Source: Bacteroidales bacterium (GTDB lineage: Bacteria; Bacteroidota; Bacteroidia; Bacteroidales; Marinilabiliaceae). From it: a stretch of 45,629 nucleotides of DNA. The stretch lies in assembly GCA_024401355.1 (NCBI GenBank), contig JAKSLF010000026.1, positions 1 to 45,629 on the forward strand, given 5' to 3'. The translations under genes were made by a program, and so were the position numbers. The notes under the pieces are model-generated. The model did no database searches. It saw only the letters and a list, made by a program, of their open reading frames with translations, and was not told where the DNA came from. Positions 29,517-38,442 of this stretch are shown one piece after another. Each line of letters opens with the position of its first letter. Position 1 is the stretch's first letter.

Positions 29517-31754
29517 ATGAGAACATCGACAATAGCAACCGTAGCATGTATGGTCTTTTTGGCGGCATGTGCTGGGAAAAGAGAGACCAACAGAGACAGC
29601 CAGAAATATGACTGGTGTAGTGTGCCTATTGTAGGTGGCGGATTTGTCGATGGTTTCATCTTGCATCCGACCGACAAGGAAGTGCGCTATTGCCGTACGG
29701 ACATGGGCGGAGCATATAGATGGGATGCAGGAGAGGAGAAATGGGTGCAGATGCTCGATTGGGTATCGCTCGACGAATGTAATCTGCAAGGCGTGGAGAG
29801 TATAGCCGTCGACCCTACGGATTCACGCAAAGTATATTTGGCATGTGGCACCTATACCAACCAGAATGGAAGCATATTGAAATCTGCGGATGGAGGAAAG
29901 ACCTTCAAGCGAACTGATGTGCCGATACCAATGGGTGGTAATGAAAACGGTCGAGGTAACGGCGAAAGAATGATGGTTGACCCGAAGAACCCTTCGATAA
30001 TATACTTTGGCACACGTCAGAGTGGCTTGTGGCGTACGATAGATGAGGGTGAATCGTGGAGTCGTGTTGAGAGTTTTCCAGACGTAGAGGAGCAAACAAG
30101 TAGCAACGACTGGCATAAGCGTGGTAGCGGAATAATAGCTGTAGTATTTGACGAAGAGGGAGACGACGTCAGCGGATCACGCGGCATATATGTTGCCGTT
30201 TCGCTCAAGGGCAGAGAAAACCTGTTTGTGAGCCATGATGGTGGTATGACATGGGCAGGCGTTGAAGGTCATCCGCAGAGGCTAAGACCTACTCACATGG
30301 TGAAATCGTCAGACAGAAAACTATATATAACCTACGCCGACACTCCGGGTCCATCGCGCATGAATGATGGTGCCGTATGGTGCTACGACATAAATGCTGG
30401 GACATGGAACGAGATTAGTCCATTGCGTTTTGAAGAGGGGACAAATGCTGGTTTCGGGTATGCAGCCGTGTCGGTTGACAGCCATAATGCAAATCACTTG
30501 ATAGTATCAACACATGGGTTGTGGGGGAAACATGGCTATGGCGAAGAGGAGATGTTCCGTTCGACCGATGGCGGTAGTAATTGGACTCCATTATTCAAGC
30601 ATGGATACAGATATGACCACAGCAAGGCGCCATACACCAAGATGGCACCATTGCATTGGATGTTTGATATTGAAATAGACCCGTCGGATGCGGAACATGC
30701 CTACTTTACTACAGGCTTTGGTGGTTGGGAGACATTCAACCTCTCGGCAGGGGAGAGAGAAGGCGACACTATCGTCTGGAGCATAGCGACCGACGGCGTA
30801 GAGGAGACCGTGCCTCTGGAGCTGTATTGTCCGCCTTCGGGGGCAAGACTTGTGAGCGGAGTGGGCGACTATGGCGGACATACCCATTTTGACATCACCC
30901 GTCCGACCCCTCAGGGAATGCATTATGCGCCATACTTTGGTAATACCGATGGTGTGACTGGTGCGTGGAAACGTCCGGAACAGATGGTGCGAGTAGGTGT
31001 TATATTCAATCATCTACAAGACATACCAGCCATATCATATTCAGAAGATGGTGGCATGACATGGCAGGGGTGCAAGACATCGCCGATGGAGAAAGCTGAA
31101 AGTGGACATATAGCCGTGAATGCGGATGGAAGTGTGTGGGTGTGGACACCTCGTGGAGGCAAGCCATATTACACGACAGACAAGGGAGAGACGTGGGCAG
31201 AATGTCAGGGATTACCAGAAAACATACGTGTGGTGGCCGACAAGGAAAACCCGAAAAAATTGTATGCAGTCGATGTATTGGACAAAGCAATTTATCGAAC
31301 CTTCGACGGAGGAATAACATATAAAAGAGATAGTCTTGACATAGAGTTGACAACCACACAGCCAAGGAGACGAGGCGACAATCGAGGTGGACAAGACAGG
31401 ATATATGCCATGCCTGAAAGGGAAAGCGACTTGTGGCTGGCGGCCTACGACGGTCTCTATCACATAGATGGTGACAAACCAACAGAAAAGAAGGGACATG
31501 TAGAGACAATCTATGCATTCGGATATGGGAAAGCGGCAACTGATGGAGGTTATCCGTCGTTATATATAATAGGAGTTGTCGACGGCATATACGGCTTCTT
31601 CAGGTCAGACGACATCGCGGAATCGTGGACACGCATAAACGACGACGAACATCAGTATGGACTTGTGCTCCACATTTGTGGCGACATGCAGGAGTATGGA
31701 CGAGTATATGTCGGAACCCATGGAAGAGGAATTATAACAGGAAAGATAAAATAA
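29517..31754 (+). CDS. GH74-like lipoprotein (sialidase/xyloglucanase-type propeller)
   Basis: A 745-residue lipoprotein. The signal ends at LAAC (Cys18), so it should sit on the outer membrane or surface. VGGGFVDGFILHPTDKEVRY followed by CRTDMGGAYRWD is the signature start of the GH74 xyloglucan-active fold of two seven-bladed propellers, and VSGVGDYGGHTHFD matches the second conserved catalytic region. Repeated S-x-D-x-G-x-T/S-W motifs (SADGGKTF, SHDGGMTW, STDGGSNW, SEDGGMTW, TTDKGETW) are BNR/Asp-box turns. The aspartates in RTDMGG and in GVGDYGG are the likely acid and base. Activity on xyloglucan or another beta-glucan is inferred from family only. It is followed by two GH43 genes. Confidence 0.82.
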   Translation: MRTSTIATVACMVFLAACAGKRETNRDSQKYDWCSVPIVGGGFVDGFILHPTDKEVRYCRTDMGGAYRWDAGEEKWVQMLDWVSLDECNLQGVESIAVDPTDSRKVYLACGTYTNQNGSILKSADGGKTFKRTDVPIPMGGNENGRGNGERMMVDPKNPSIIYFGTRQSGLWRTIDEGESWSRVESFPDVEEQTSSNDWHKRGSGIIAVVFDEEGDDVSGSRGIYVAVSLKGRENLFVSHDGGMTWAGVEGHPQRLRPTHMVKSSDRKLYITYADTPGPSRMNDGAVWCYDINAGTWNEISPLRFEEGTNAGFGYAAVSVDSHNANHLIVSTHGLWGKHGYGEEEMFRSTDGGSNWTPLFKHGYRYDHSKAPYTKMAPLHWMFDIEIDPSDAEHAYFTTGFGGWETFNLSAGEREGDTIVWSIATDGVEETVPLELYCPPSGARLVSGVGDYGGHTHFDITRPTPQGMHYAPYFGNTDGVTGAWKRPEQMVRVGVIFNHLQDIPAISYSEDGGMTWQGCKTSPMEKAESGHIAVNADGSVWVWTPRGGKPYYTTDKGETWAECQGLPENIRVVADKENPKKLYAVDVLDKAIYRTFDGGITYKRDSLDIELTTTQPRRRGDNRGGQDRIYAMPERESDLWLAAYDGLYHIDGDKPTEKKGHVETIYAFGYGKAATDGGYPSLYIIGVVDGIYGFFRSDDIAESWTRINDDEHQYGLVLHICGDMQEYGRVYVGTHGRGIITGKIK

Positions 31755-31767
31755 AAAAATAGAAGAT

Positions 31768-33381
31768 ATGAAAAAGCAATATCAGAATATGGTCAGAATG
31801 CTGTCGATGGGAGCAATGGTCCTTGTTGCAGCAGACGCAGCGGCGCAGAATCCGTTTCTGCCTTTGTGGGAATATATTCCAGATGGGGAGCCATACGTCT
31901 TTGAAGATCCGGACAAGCCAGGCGAATATAGAGTCTATGTCTATGGTTCTCACGATTCGGCCATAAAGGAATATTGTGGCAGAGAGCAAGTAGTATGGTC
32001 GGCATCGACAAAAGACCTTCAGAACTGGCGCTATGATGGAGTCACTCTCAAGGTGACCCACGACCGTGACGGCAAATTGCTGCATGAAGACGGACGTGGC
32101 GATATGCTTTATGCGCCTGATGTAGCAGAACGTGTTGAAGCCGACGGCTCGAAGACATATTTCCTCTACCCGAACAACCAGGAGGGAGGTCGAAATGGCA
32201 TGGTGGCAGTCTCTAAGCGTCCTGACGGACCATTTGAAGTGATCAACTGGAGCAAGGAGAATCCGAGGGAGACCGTTGGCGAGCTCAGCTTCGACCCTGC
32301 GGTATTCATCGACGACGATGGCAGAGTGTATGCCTACTGGGGTTTCGAGCATTCGTATGCAGCCGAACTCGACCCTAAGACCATGACCACGATAAAGCCT
32401 GAAACCCTTGTTGACCCTCTTGTGCCTAGCCATAAAGACGATGAGGTGTTCAGATTCTTCGAAGCATCGTCGATGCGCAAGATAGAAGACAAATATGTGT
32501 TTATCTACAGCCGTTGGACACGTGAGGGTGAATTTGGCTTGCCAAGCATAAACTATACACTTGCCTATGCGTATGGCGATTCGCCACTTGGACCATTCAA
32601 GTATGGTGGAACAATAATCGATGGCCGAGCAAGAACAAAAGATGCGAAGACAGGCAAGACATTTGCTGCGGCAACACCATTTGGCAACACCCATGGAAGC
32701 ATATTCGAAGCCGACGGCCAATGGTGGGTAGTCTATCATCGTCAGACAGGACTTTCGGAGTATAACCGTCAGGCAATGGCAGCACCAGTAGAGGTAAAAG
32801 TAGAAAAGGGCAAAGGCGGCAAAGTGACCATATCAGAAGCCGAATATACATCAGAAGGATTTGCAAAGAATGGTTTGAATCCGCTTCATCGTACAGCAGC
32901 AGGTATAGCGTGCTACTACACAGGTCCGACTCCAGCCACACAGAGTTATCCTAACTTCTTCCATTCGGGTTCGCACATGGCGCCAACGCGTATAGACAGC
33001 ACATCCATGCAGAGACCGTTCAGCCTCAAGATGCCTATAACCCCGGTAGTCAACAATACGGCAGGTTCAATAGTTGGATACAAATATTTCGACTTCAGCA
33101 AAATGGGCAACGATGGCATAATTGTTGTGAATCTTAAGCCAGAAGGAGTTGATGGCACAGTCAGAATACTGCTGGGTGACCCTAAGGTAGAGAATGGTGG
33201 CAAAGAGATTGGTTCGTTTGAACTCTCGAAGGACATGGACCAGAAGGCAACCGAAATAAAATGCAAAGTGAGCAATCTTAAAGCCAGCAAGGGCAAGCAG
33301 GCGTTGTATTTTGTCTTTGACTCGTCGACCAAAGGCAAATCGCTTTGTGAAATGTATGATTTCATATTTAGAAACAAATAA
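31768..33381 (+). CDS. Secreted GH43-family glycosidase with a C-terminal carbohydrate-binding region
   Basis: A 537-residue exported protein with a signal ending at VAADAAA. The N-terminal five-bladed propeller carries GH43 signatures: YVFEDPDKPGEYRVYVYGS, then LYAPDVAE, SFDPAVFIDDDGRVYAYWG (the Asp of DDDG region) and FRFFEASSMRKIEDKYVFIY with the putative catalytic Glu. The C-terminal 170 residues (IACYYTGPTPATQSYPNFF, VGYKYFDFSKMGNDGI) resemble CBM6-like jelly-roll domains. The family removes arabinose or xylose from hemicellulose. It lies 13 bases after the GH74-like gene and 12 before the next GH43 gene, so all three are co-transcribed. Confidence 0.85.
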   Translation: MKKQYQNMVRMLSMGAMVLVAADAAAQNPFLPLWEYIPDGEPYVFEDPDKPGEYRVYVYGSHDSAIKEYCGREQVVWSASTKDLQNWRYDGVTLKVTHDRDGKLLHEDGRGDMLYAPDVAERVEADGSKTYFLYPNNQEGGRNGMVAVSKRPDGPFEVINWSKENPRETVGELSFDPAVFIDDDGRVYAYWGFEHSYAAELDPKTMTTIKPETLVDPLVPSHKDDEVFRFFEASSMRKIEDKYVFIYSRWTREGEFGLPSINYTLAYAYGDSPLGPFKYGGTIIDGRARTKDAKTGKTFAAATPFGNTHGSIFEADGQWWVVYHRQTGLSEYNRQAMAAPVEVKVEKGKGGKVTISEAEYTSEGFAKNGLNPLHRTAAGIACYYTGPTPATQSYPNFFHSGSHMAPTRIDSTSMQRPFSLKMPITPVVNNTAGSIVGYKYFDFSKMGNDGIIVVNLKPEGVDGTVRILLGDPKVENGGKEIGSFELSKDMDQKATEIKCKVSNLKASKGKQALYFVFDSSTKGKSLCEMYDFIFRNK

Positions 33382-33393
33382 AAAAGTATAACG

Positions 33394-34755
33394 ATGATAT
33401 CTCGAAAAATACTCTTTGCCTCATCAATGGCATTCAGCCTTAATGCTATGGCTCAAAATCCTGTGATAGATGCCATCTACACACCAGACCCGGCACCATA
33501 CGTCTATGGAGACAAGTTATACCTATTTGTTGACCACGACGAAGACGATGCAGTCTACTTCAAGATGAAAGACTGGATATTGTTCAGCACAGAAGACATG
33601 GTCAACTGGACATATCTGGGTACGCAGGTGACAACAGAGACCTTCGACTGGGCGGCACATGGTGACAGAGCCTGGGCGGCACAGGCAGTTGAGCATAAGG
33701 GCAAATGGTATTGGTATCTCTGTTGTAATACAGCCGACGGGAAAGATGCTCTTGCCGTAGCCGTAGCCGACTCGCCTCAAGGACCATGGAAAGATGCCAT
33801 AGGCAAGCCATTGGCTATTGGATATGGATTTATAGATCCGACAATATTCATCGACGACGATGGAACTCCATATTTGTTCTGGGGCAACAAAGGATTCTGG
33901 TATGGAAAGCTAAACGACGATATGGTATCGTTTGCCAATGGATATAAGCAAGTGCCAGGATATACCGACCCGAAAAGCTTTGGCGAACTGCAGTCGAAGA
34001 TGGACTGGAGCATAGGCAAAGAAAGAATGATGACCCAGTATGAGGAAGGTCCGTGGGTGACAAAGCGCAATGGCATCTATTATGCCGTATATCCTGCGGG
34101 AGGAGTTCCTGAATACATGGGCTACTCAACCGCGCCAACCATAGACGGACCATGGACATTCCGTGGACGAATAATGGACGAGGCTCAAAACAGCTTCACA
34201 ATTCATGGTGGCAACGTCAACTACAAAGGTCACGACTATATGTTCTATCACAACGGAATGCTCCATAATGGTGGTGGTTTCCGTCGTGCGACAGCCGTAG
34301 AGGAATTCACATTTAATGCCGATGGATCAATACCTTTCATACCATTTACCAAAGAAGGCGTAAAGCCATTGGGAACCTTGAATCCATACGAGCGAGTAGA
34401 GGCAGAGACCATGTCGTCGTCGTGGGGCATCAAGCTTGATCATAAAGCAGGTGTTGACCATTACGTCACATCTATCCATAATGGTGACTGGGTGAAGCTG
34501 CGCAACGTCGACTTTGGCGACAAGGAGGCGACAAAGATTACAGCCTGCTTTGCAAACGTGAAGAACAGCGGCGTGGTAGAATTCTATATAGACAACATAG
34601 ACGGGCGTCCAATAGCAAGTGTCGATGTGGACCGCAATAATGTCACAGAGGGAAAGATAATAAAAGCTGCGACAGGAATTCATGATGTATACGTGCTATT
34701 CCGTGGTGGCTATGAAGAACTATTCGACATGGACTGGTGGAAATTTACCCGCTAA
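33394..34755 (+). CDS. Secreted GH43 glycosidase with a CBM6-like domain
   Basis: A 453-residue exported enzyme, probably an arabinofuranosidase or xylosidase. The signal peptide ISRKILFASSMAFSLNAMA ends just before QNPVIDAIYTPDPAPYVYGD, where TPDPAP carries the catalytic base. YGFIDPTIFIDDDGTPYLFW holds the pKa modulator, and TQYEEGPWVTKRNGIYYAVY carries the catalytic Glu. From about 335 (YERVEAETMSSSWGIKLDHK, NGDWVKLRNVDFGDKEA) is a CBM6 domain. It is a classic two-domain GH43-CBM6 enzyme, whose natural substrate may be arabinoxylan. The small lipoprotein follows 40 bases on. Confidence 0.9.
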   Translation: MISRKILFASSMAFSLNAMAQNPVIDAIYTPDPAPYVYGDKLYLFVDHDEDDAVYFKMKDWILFSTEDMVNWTYLGTQVTTETFDWAAHGDRAWAAQAVEHKGKWYWYLCCNTADGKDALAVAVADSPQGPWKDAIGKPLAIGYGFIDPTIFIDDDGTPYLFWGNKGFWYGKLNDDMVSFANGYKQVPGYTDPKSFGELQSKMDWSIGKERMMTQYEEGPWVTKRNGIYYAVYPAGGVPEYMGYSTAPTIDGPWTFRGRIMDEAQNSFTIHGGNVNYKGHDYMFYHNGMLHNGGGFRRATAVEEFTFNADGSIPFIPFTKEGVKPLGTLNPYERVEAETMSSSWGIKLDHKAGVDHYVTSIHNGDWVKLRNVDFGDKEATKITACFANVKNSGVVEFYIDNIDGRPIASVDVDRNNVTEGKIIKAATGIHDVYVLFRGGYEELFDMDWWKFTR

Positions 34756-34795
34756 CAGAGATTCGGGCAAGAAGTTGAACTAAAATCGTTTTGTT

Positions 34796-35284
34796 ATGAA
34801 GAATAAGATAGGTTTGTTGGTTGCGGCACTCATGATGATAGTGGGGTTGTCGGGCTGTGATGACGACGAGAAGATGGCATTTAACCTTTCGGGTGAATGG
34901 CATGGATATTTCGGGACATCATATTCTATAAGCAACCGTCATGGCAAGGAGCAGGTATTCTATTCAGATGAGACATACTTGAAATTTGTACCTGACTATC
35001 CGTTTGCGACACATGGATATGGAATAGAAGTAGACTATTACTATGATGGTCCATACGAATACCAGTACTTCCATTTTGACTGGGAGATACGAGACGAACG
35101 ACTTGAATTGTCATATCCTCATAATCATGCTATGAATGCCGTCATCGACGACTACAAGATGAACTCATACCGCTTCAAGGGATATTGCGGCGGAGAATAT
35201 TTCAGTCTTCATCGCGTTGACGATGATTATGACTGGGAGTGCTACCACGACGACTATGGCTACATACGTCGCAGCTCATGGTAG
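34796..35284 (+). CDS. Hypothetical lipoprotein at the end of the carbohydrate operon
   Basis: A 162-residue lipoprotein with signal MKNKIGLLVAALMMIVGLSG and Cys21 of LSGC, then an acidic DDDEKM. The body is rich in Tyr, Phe and Trp (YEVDYYYDGPYEYQYFHFDW) and ends in SLHRVDDDYDWECYHDDYGY, a beta-sandwich-like layout. It may be a sugar-binding surface protein by context, but no family is recognised. Its stop codon is directly followed by the stop of the convergent histidine kinase gene, with no gap and no terminator hairpin. Confidence 0.75.
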   Translation: MKNKIGLLVAALMMIVGLSGCDDDEKMAFNLSGEWHGYFGTSYSISNRHGKEQVFYSDETYLKFVPDYPFATHGYGIEVDYYYDGPYEYQYFHFDWEIRDERLELSYPHNHAMNAVIDDYKMNSYRFKGYCGGEYFSLHRVDDDYDWECYHDDYGYIRRSSW

Positions 35285-36445
35285 TCAGTTGAGGACGATG
35301 CGGATAGTTGTCCCGATATTGGGTTCGGTATTAGCAACAAATATTCGGCCGTTGTGATATTCGTTGATAATGCGGCGGGTAAGCGTCAGTCCGATGCCCC
35401 AGCCACGTTTTTTGGTAGTATATCCGGGCTTGAAAATGTTGCGAGCAATATTGTGAGGCATTCCTTTGCCGGTATCGGTAACATCTATGATCATGTGTTC
35501 GCCTTCGGCGTATGATCGGATGGTAATAGTGCCGTCGCCTTCGGTAGCGTCAGTTGCGTTGCGGCAAAGATTCTCGATGGCCCATCCGATCAGGACAGGA
35601 TTGTGGCGGATGGGTATTGAGTCGGCTTCGAGATTGCATACAAGCTTTATGCGTTTCGGGAGTCGGCTACGCAGATATTCGGCAGTTGATGCAATAGTTT
35701 CGGAGAGTGGAGTCTCGAGCATTTCGGGTTGTGAGCCAATCTTTGAAAATCGGTCGGCTATATTGCGGAGTCGTTCTGCGTCGTTTTTGATTTCAGCAGA
35801 TGCCGTACGGTTGTCGATATCGCCTGACTCGAGCAGGTCGGTCCATCCGATAAGAGCAGTAATAGGAGTTCCCAACTGATGAGCAGTCTCTCGGGCAAGT
35901 CCGATCCAAACCTTGTCCTCCTCGGAACGCTTGATGCTGCTGAAAACGATATAGGCGAAGATGATGAAGAGAGCCACAAGCGCCAGTTCGACAAAAGGGA
36001 AGAAAGACAGTCGGCGGATAACTCGTGAGTCGCTATAATAAAGATGCTGGAATTGTCCGTTGGACACAGGGATGTCAATACGTTGTCCGTTGACCTTGAG
36101 CTTGGCAAGAGCCGATGCTATTTCCTTGGATGACAAAATAGTATCGTTTTCGGAGAGATTCCTGACCGAGATAACATTTTCGGCGCTATCAGTAACAATA
36201 ACAGGAATCGTATTATTGCTGTGGATGATCTGCAGAAGGAGATCGATGACATCACTTTCGTCGGGTGAGTCGGCAGCAATCATATTGGTGGCTTTGGCCC
36301 ATAGTTCTACTTTGCCATGTTCGTCAGCCTCCAAGTCGTTGACCATCCAGTTGGTATACCAGAGAGTGAGAGCGCACAGGATGAAAGCGGAAAAAAAGAG
36401 GATACTCTTAGACAAGGTGGAAGAAAAACGTCTGTTGTAAGCCAT
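35285..36445 (-). CDS. Sensor histidine kinase (orphan)
   Basis: A 386-residue inner-membrane sensor kinase. I chose the ATG at 36445 (MAYNRRFSS), since the promoter lies just upstream and a longer frame would run across it. Helix 1 is about 13-34, the periplasmic sensor about 35-147, and helix 2 about 150-171. The H box is RETAHQLGTPITALIGW (His189). The N box is WAIENLCRNATDATEG, the G1 box VDVTDTGKGMP and the G2 box KRGWGIGLTLTRRI. No response regulator is adjacent. The sensor domain is unrecognised. It may regulate the carbohydrate genes next to it, which is inference from position only. Confidence 0.92.
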   Translation of the reverse strand: MAYNRRFSSTLSKSILFFSAFILCALTLWYTNWMVNDLEADEHGKVELWAKATNMIAADSPDESDVIDLLLQIIHSNNTIPVIVTDSAENVISVRNLSENDTILSSKEIASALAKLKVNGQRIDIPVSNGQFQHLYYSDSRVIRRLSFFPFVELALVALFIIFAYIVFSSIKRSEEDKVWIGLARETAHQLGTPITALIGWTDLLESGDIDNRTASAEIKNDAERLRNIADRFSKIGSQPEMLETPLSETIASTAEYLRSRLPKRIKLVCNLEADSIPIRHNPVLIGWAIENLCRNATDATEGDGTITIRSYAEGEHMIIDVTDTGKGMPHNIARNIFKPGYTTKKRGWGIGLTLTRRIINEYHNGRIFVANTEPNIGTTIRIVLN

Positions 36446-36476
36446 TATGAAATAACAGTTATCATTTTGAATTGTC

Positions 36477-36507
36477 GCAAAGTTAGACAAAGATTTATGA
36501 AAACAAA
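36477..36507 (-). promoter_or_regulatory. Promoter of the histidine kinase gene
   Basis: On the minus strand TTTG (plus 36504-36507), an 18-base spacer and TAACTTTGC (plus 36477-36485). It is divergent from the element at 36529-36537. Confidence 0.7.
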
Positions 36508-36528
36508 CGTGACGTAAAAAATAATTGT

Positions 36529-36537
36529 TATATTTGC
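36529..36537 (+). promoter_or_regulatory. -7 element of the small lipoprotein gene
   Basis: TATATTTGC matches TAnnTTTGC. The -33 region has no TTG. It gives a leader of about 70 bases before the ATG at 36613. Confidence 0.5.
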
Positions 36538-36612
36538 GACCAGTAAACAGCCATAGAGGTGTGTAAGTATTCTTCGAGTGGCATAAGTAAAACAAAAACA
36601 AACCTTAGTCAA

Positions 36613-37023
36613 ATGAAAACTTTGAGCAAAGTATTTACAGTATTGTCCATAATGGTTATGGCATTAGCTATGCAGAGCTGCGGAAGAATAACAGCAAACA
36701 GCATTGCAGAAGATCTCAACAAGAAGTGTCCTATTAATCTTGGTGATGGCGTTGAGCTCACAAGCGTTACAGCAGAAGCAAACAATGTTGTATACCTCTA
36801 TTCAGTTGAGTTGTCAGAAGAGTATGATGTAGATGACATCATCTCGGACGAGAGCAAGCCAGCAGCAGTACAGAGCCTTCTGCAGAGTGCAAAGACTGAT
36901 CAAGAAGCTCAGGAGCTGGTTGATCTTTGCAAGACTGTAGACATGAACATTATATATCGTTATAAGAATCTTACTACAGGAAATGTAAAAGACCTTGTGA
37001 TTGCTTCTTCGGACTTGAAGTAA
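36613..37023 (+). CDS. Small lipoprotein of unknown function
   Basis: A 136-residue lipoprotein. The ATG at 36613 begins a proper signal, MKTLSKVFTVLSIMVMALAM, with MQSC as the lipobox; the first ATG upstream (36559) lacks it. The mature part (ITANSIAEDLNKKCPINLGD, ELTSVTAEANNVVYLYSVEL) ends in YRYKNLTTGNVKDLVIASSD. That arrangement, with a conserved Cys-Pro-Ile and an end strand, resembles small periplasmic lipoproteins of unknown role in Bacteroidetes. It is a single-gene unit with its own terminator. Confidence 0.8.
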   Translation: MKTLSKVFTVLSIMVMALAMQSCGRITANSIAEDLNKKCPINLGDGVELTSVTAEANNVVYLYSVELSEEYDVDDIISDESKPAAVQSLLQSAKTDQEAQELVDLCKTVDMNIIYRYKNLTTGNVKDLVIASSDLK

Positions 37024-37049
37024 GAATGACAAGAAATAAAATACGGCAG

Positions 37050-37082
37050 GCGTCCGCTCGGTAAAACGTGCGGGCGTTTTTG
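37050..37082 (+). terminator. Terminator after the small lipoprotein gene
   Basis: GCGTCCGC and GCGGGCGT form an 8-bp stem (with two G-U pairs) and a 12-base loop, followed by TTTTT. Confidence 0.7.
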
Positions 37083-37142
37083 GGTATTTGAAAAAGAGTC
37101 GCATAATAACATGTGGCGAATAGTAATAATAGAAAAGGACAA

Positions 37143-38405
37143 ATGGAAAAGACATGGCGTTGGTTTGGCAAGAAGGACAAGATTACTCTTGCTATGCTCA
37201 AGCAGATAGGTGTTGAAGGCATCGTTACAGCACTTCATGATGTGCCACTTGGTGAAGTGTGGACACGTGAGAAGATACGTGACCTCAGGGAGTATATCGA
37301 AAGCTATGGTATGCGCTGGAGTGTTGTTGAGTCGTTGCCAGTAACCGAGACAATAAAATATGGTGGCAAAGACCGCGAACAGCAGATAGAGGTATATAAG
37401 GAGTCGTTAGCAAACCTTGGCAAGGAGGGAATACATTGTGTATGCTACAACTTCATGCCTGTGCTTGACTGGGCAAGAACAGACCTTCTGCATGCCAATC
37501 CTAATGGATCGTCAAACCTCTACTTCAACTGGGCAGAATTTGCCTATTTTGATATCTACATCCTCAAGCGCAAGGGAGCAGAAGCCGACTGGAAGAAATT
37601 CCAGGAAGAGCATAAGCAATGGAACCGCGACATATTGGCCGAAGTGGCAGAGATAAAGGCAAAGGCAACACCTCAGTATGACCATGACCTTGTTGACACA
37701 ATAGTAATAAAGACACAGGGCTTTGTCAGCGGTAACTTTAAAGAGGGTGATGACAAGCCAGTAGAATTGTTCCGTGAGTTGCTCGCGCTCTATGATGGAG
37801 TTACGAAAGAGGATCTCCAGAACAACATGAAGACATGGCTCGAAGCAATCATGCCAATATGTGATGAGTATGACATAGACATGTGTGTACATCCGGACGA
37901 TCCACCATTCCAGATACTTGGATTGCCACGAATCGTGACATGTGATGCTGATGTAGAGAAATTCCTCAATGCTGTGCCAAATCCTCACAACGGATTGACA
38001 TTCTGTGCCGGTTCGCTTTCGGCAGGTGGACATAACAATATAGTAGAGATGGCAAAGAAGTACCATTCGCGTACACACTTTGTACACTTGCGTTCGTGCC
38101 ACATATTTGACAATGGCGACTTCACAGAGGCGAGCCATCTTGGCGGACGTGCAGACCTTATAGAGTTGGCCCGCATATTCGAGCAGGAAGAGCTTCACAG
38201 AATGGAGACACGACAGAAGGCGACACAGTTGCTTCCGATGCGAGTTGACCATGGCATGACCATGCTTGGCGATGAGGACAAGGGTTATAATGCAGGCTAT
38301 TCGTTCCTGGGCCGTATGTTTGCACTCGGTCAGGTGCAGGGAATCATAGCAACAGTAGACCGTGAACTTGGCAAGCCATATCACCAGCCAGGATTCTTTG
38401 ACTAG
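37143..38405 (+). CDS. uxuA: Mannonate dehydratase
   Basis: A 420-residue enzyme that dehydrates D-mannonate to 2-keto-3-deoxy-D-gluconate in glucuronate breakdown. It starts MEKTWRWFGKKDKITLAMLK with QIGVEGIVTALHDVPLGEVW, the classic UxuA N-terminus; the frame before 37143 adds only leader sequence. Metal and substrate residues are in CVHPDDPPFQILGLPRIV, FCAGSLSAGGHNNIVEMAKK, HFVHLRSCHIFDNGDFTE and RVDHGMTMLGDEDKGYNAGY. It is somewhat longer than the E. coli protein. The next gene is the partner oxidoreductase 37 bases on. A xylan side-chain source of glucuronate would fit the hydrolases upstream. Confidence 0.95.
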   Translation: MEKTWRWFGKKDKITLAMLKQIGVEGIVTALHDVPLGEVWTREKIRDLREYIESYGMRWSVVESLPVTETIKYGGKDREQQIEVYKESLANLGKEGIHCVCYNFMPVLDWARTDLLHANPNGSSNLYFNWAEFAYFDIYILKRKGAEADWKKFQEEHKQWNRDILAEVAEIKAKATPQYDHDLVDTIVIKTQGFVSGNFKEGDDKPVELFRELLALYDGVTKEDLQNNMKTWLEAIMPICDEYDIDMCVHPDDPPFQILGLPRIVTCDADVEKFLNAVPNPHNGLTFCAGSLSAGGHNNIVEMAKKYHSRTHFVHLRSCHIFDNGDFTEASHLGGRADLIELARIFEQEELHRMETRQKATQLLPMRVDHGMTMLGDEDKGYNAGYSFLGRMFALGQVQGIIATVDRELGKPYHQPGFFD

Positions 38406-38442
38406 GAGTGAGAAATGATTAACGAGTAAAGAAATAAACAAG

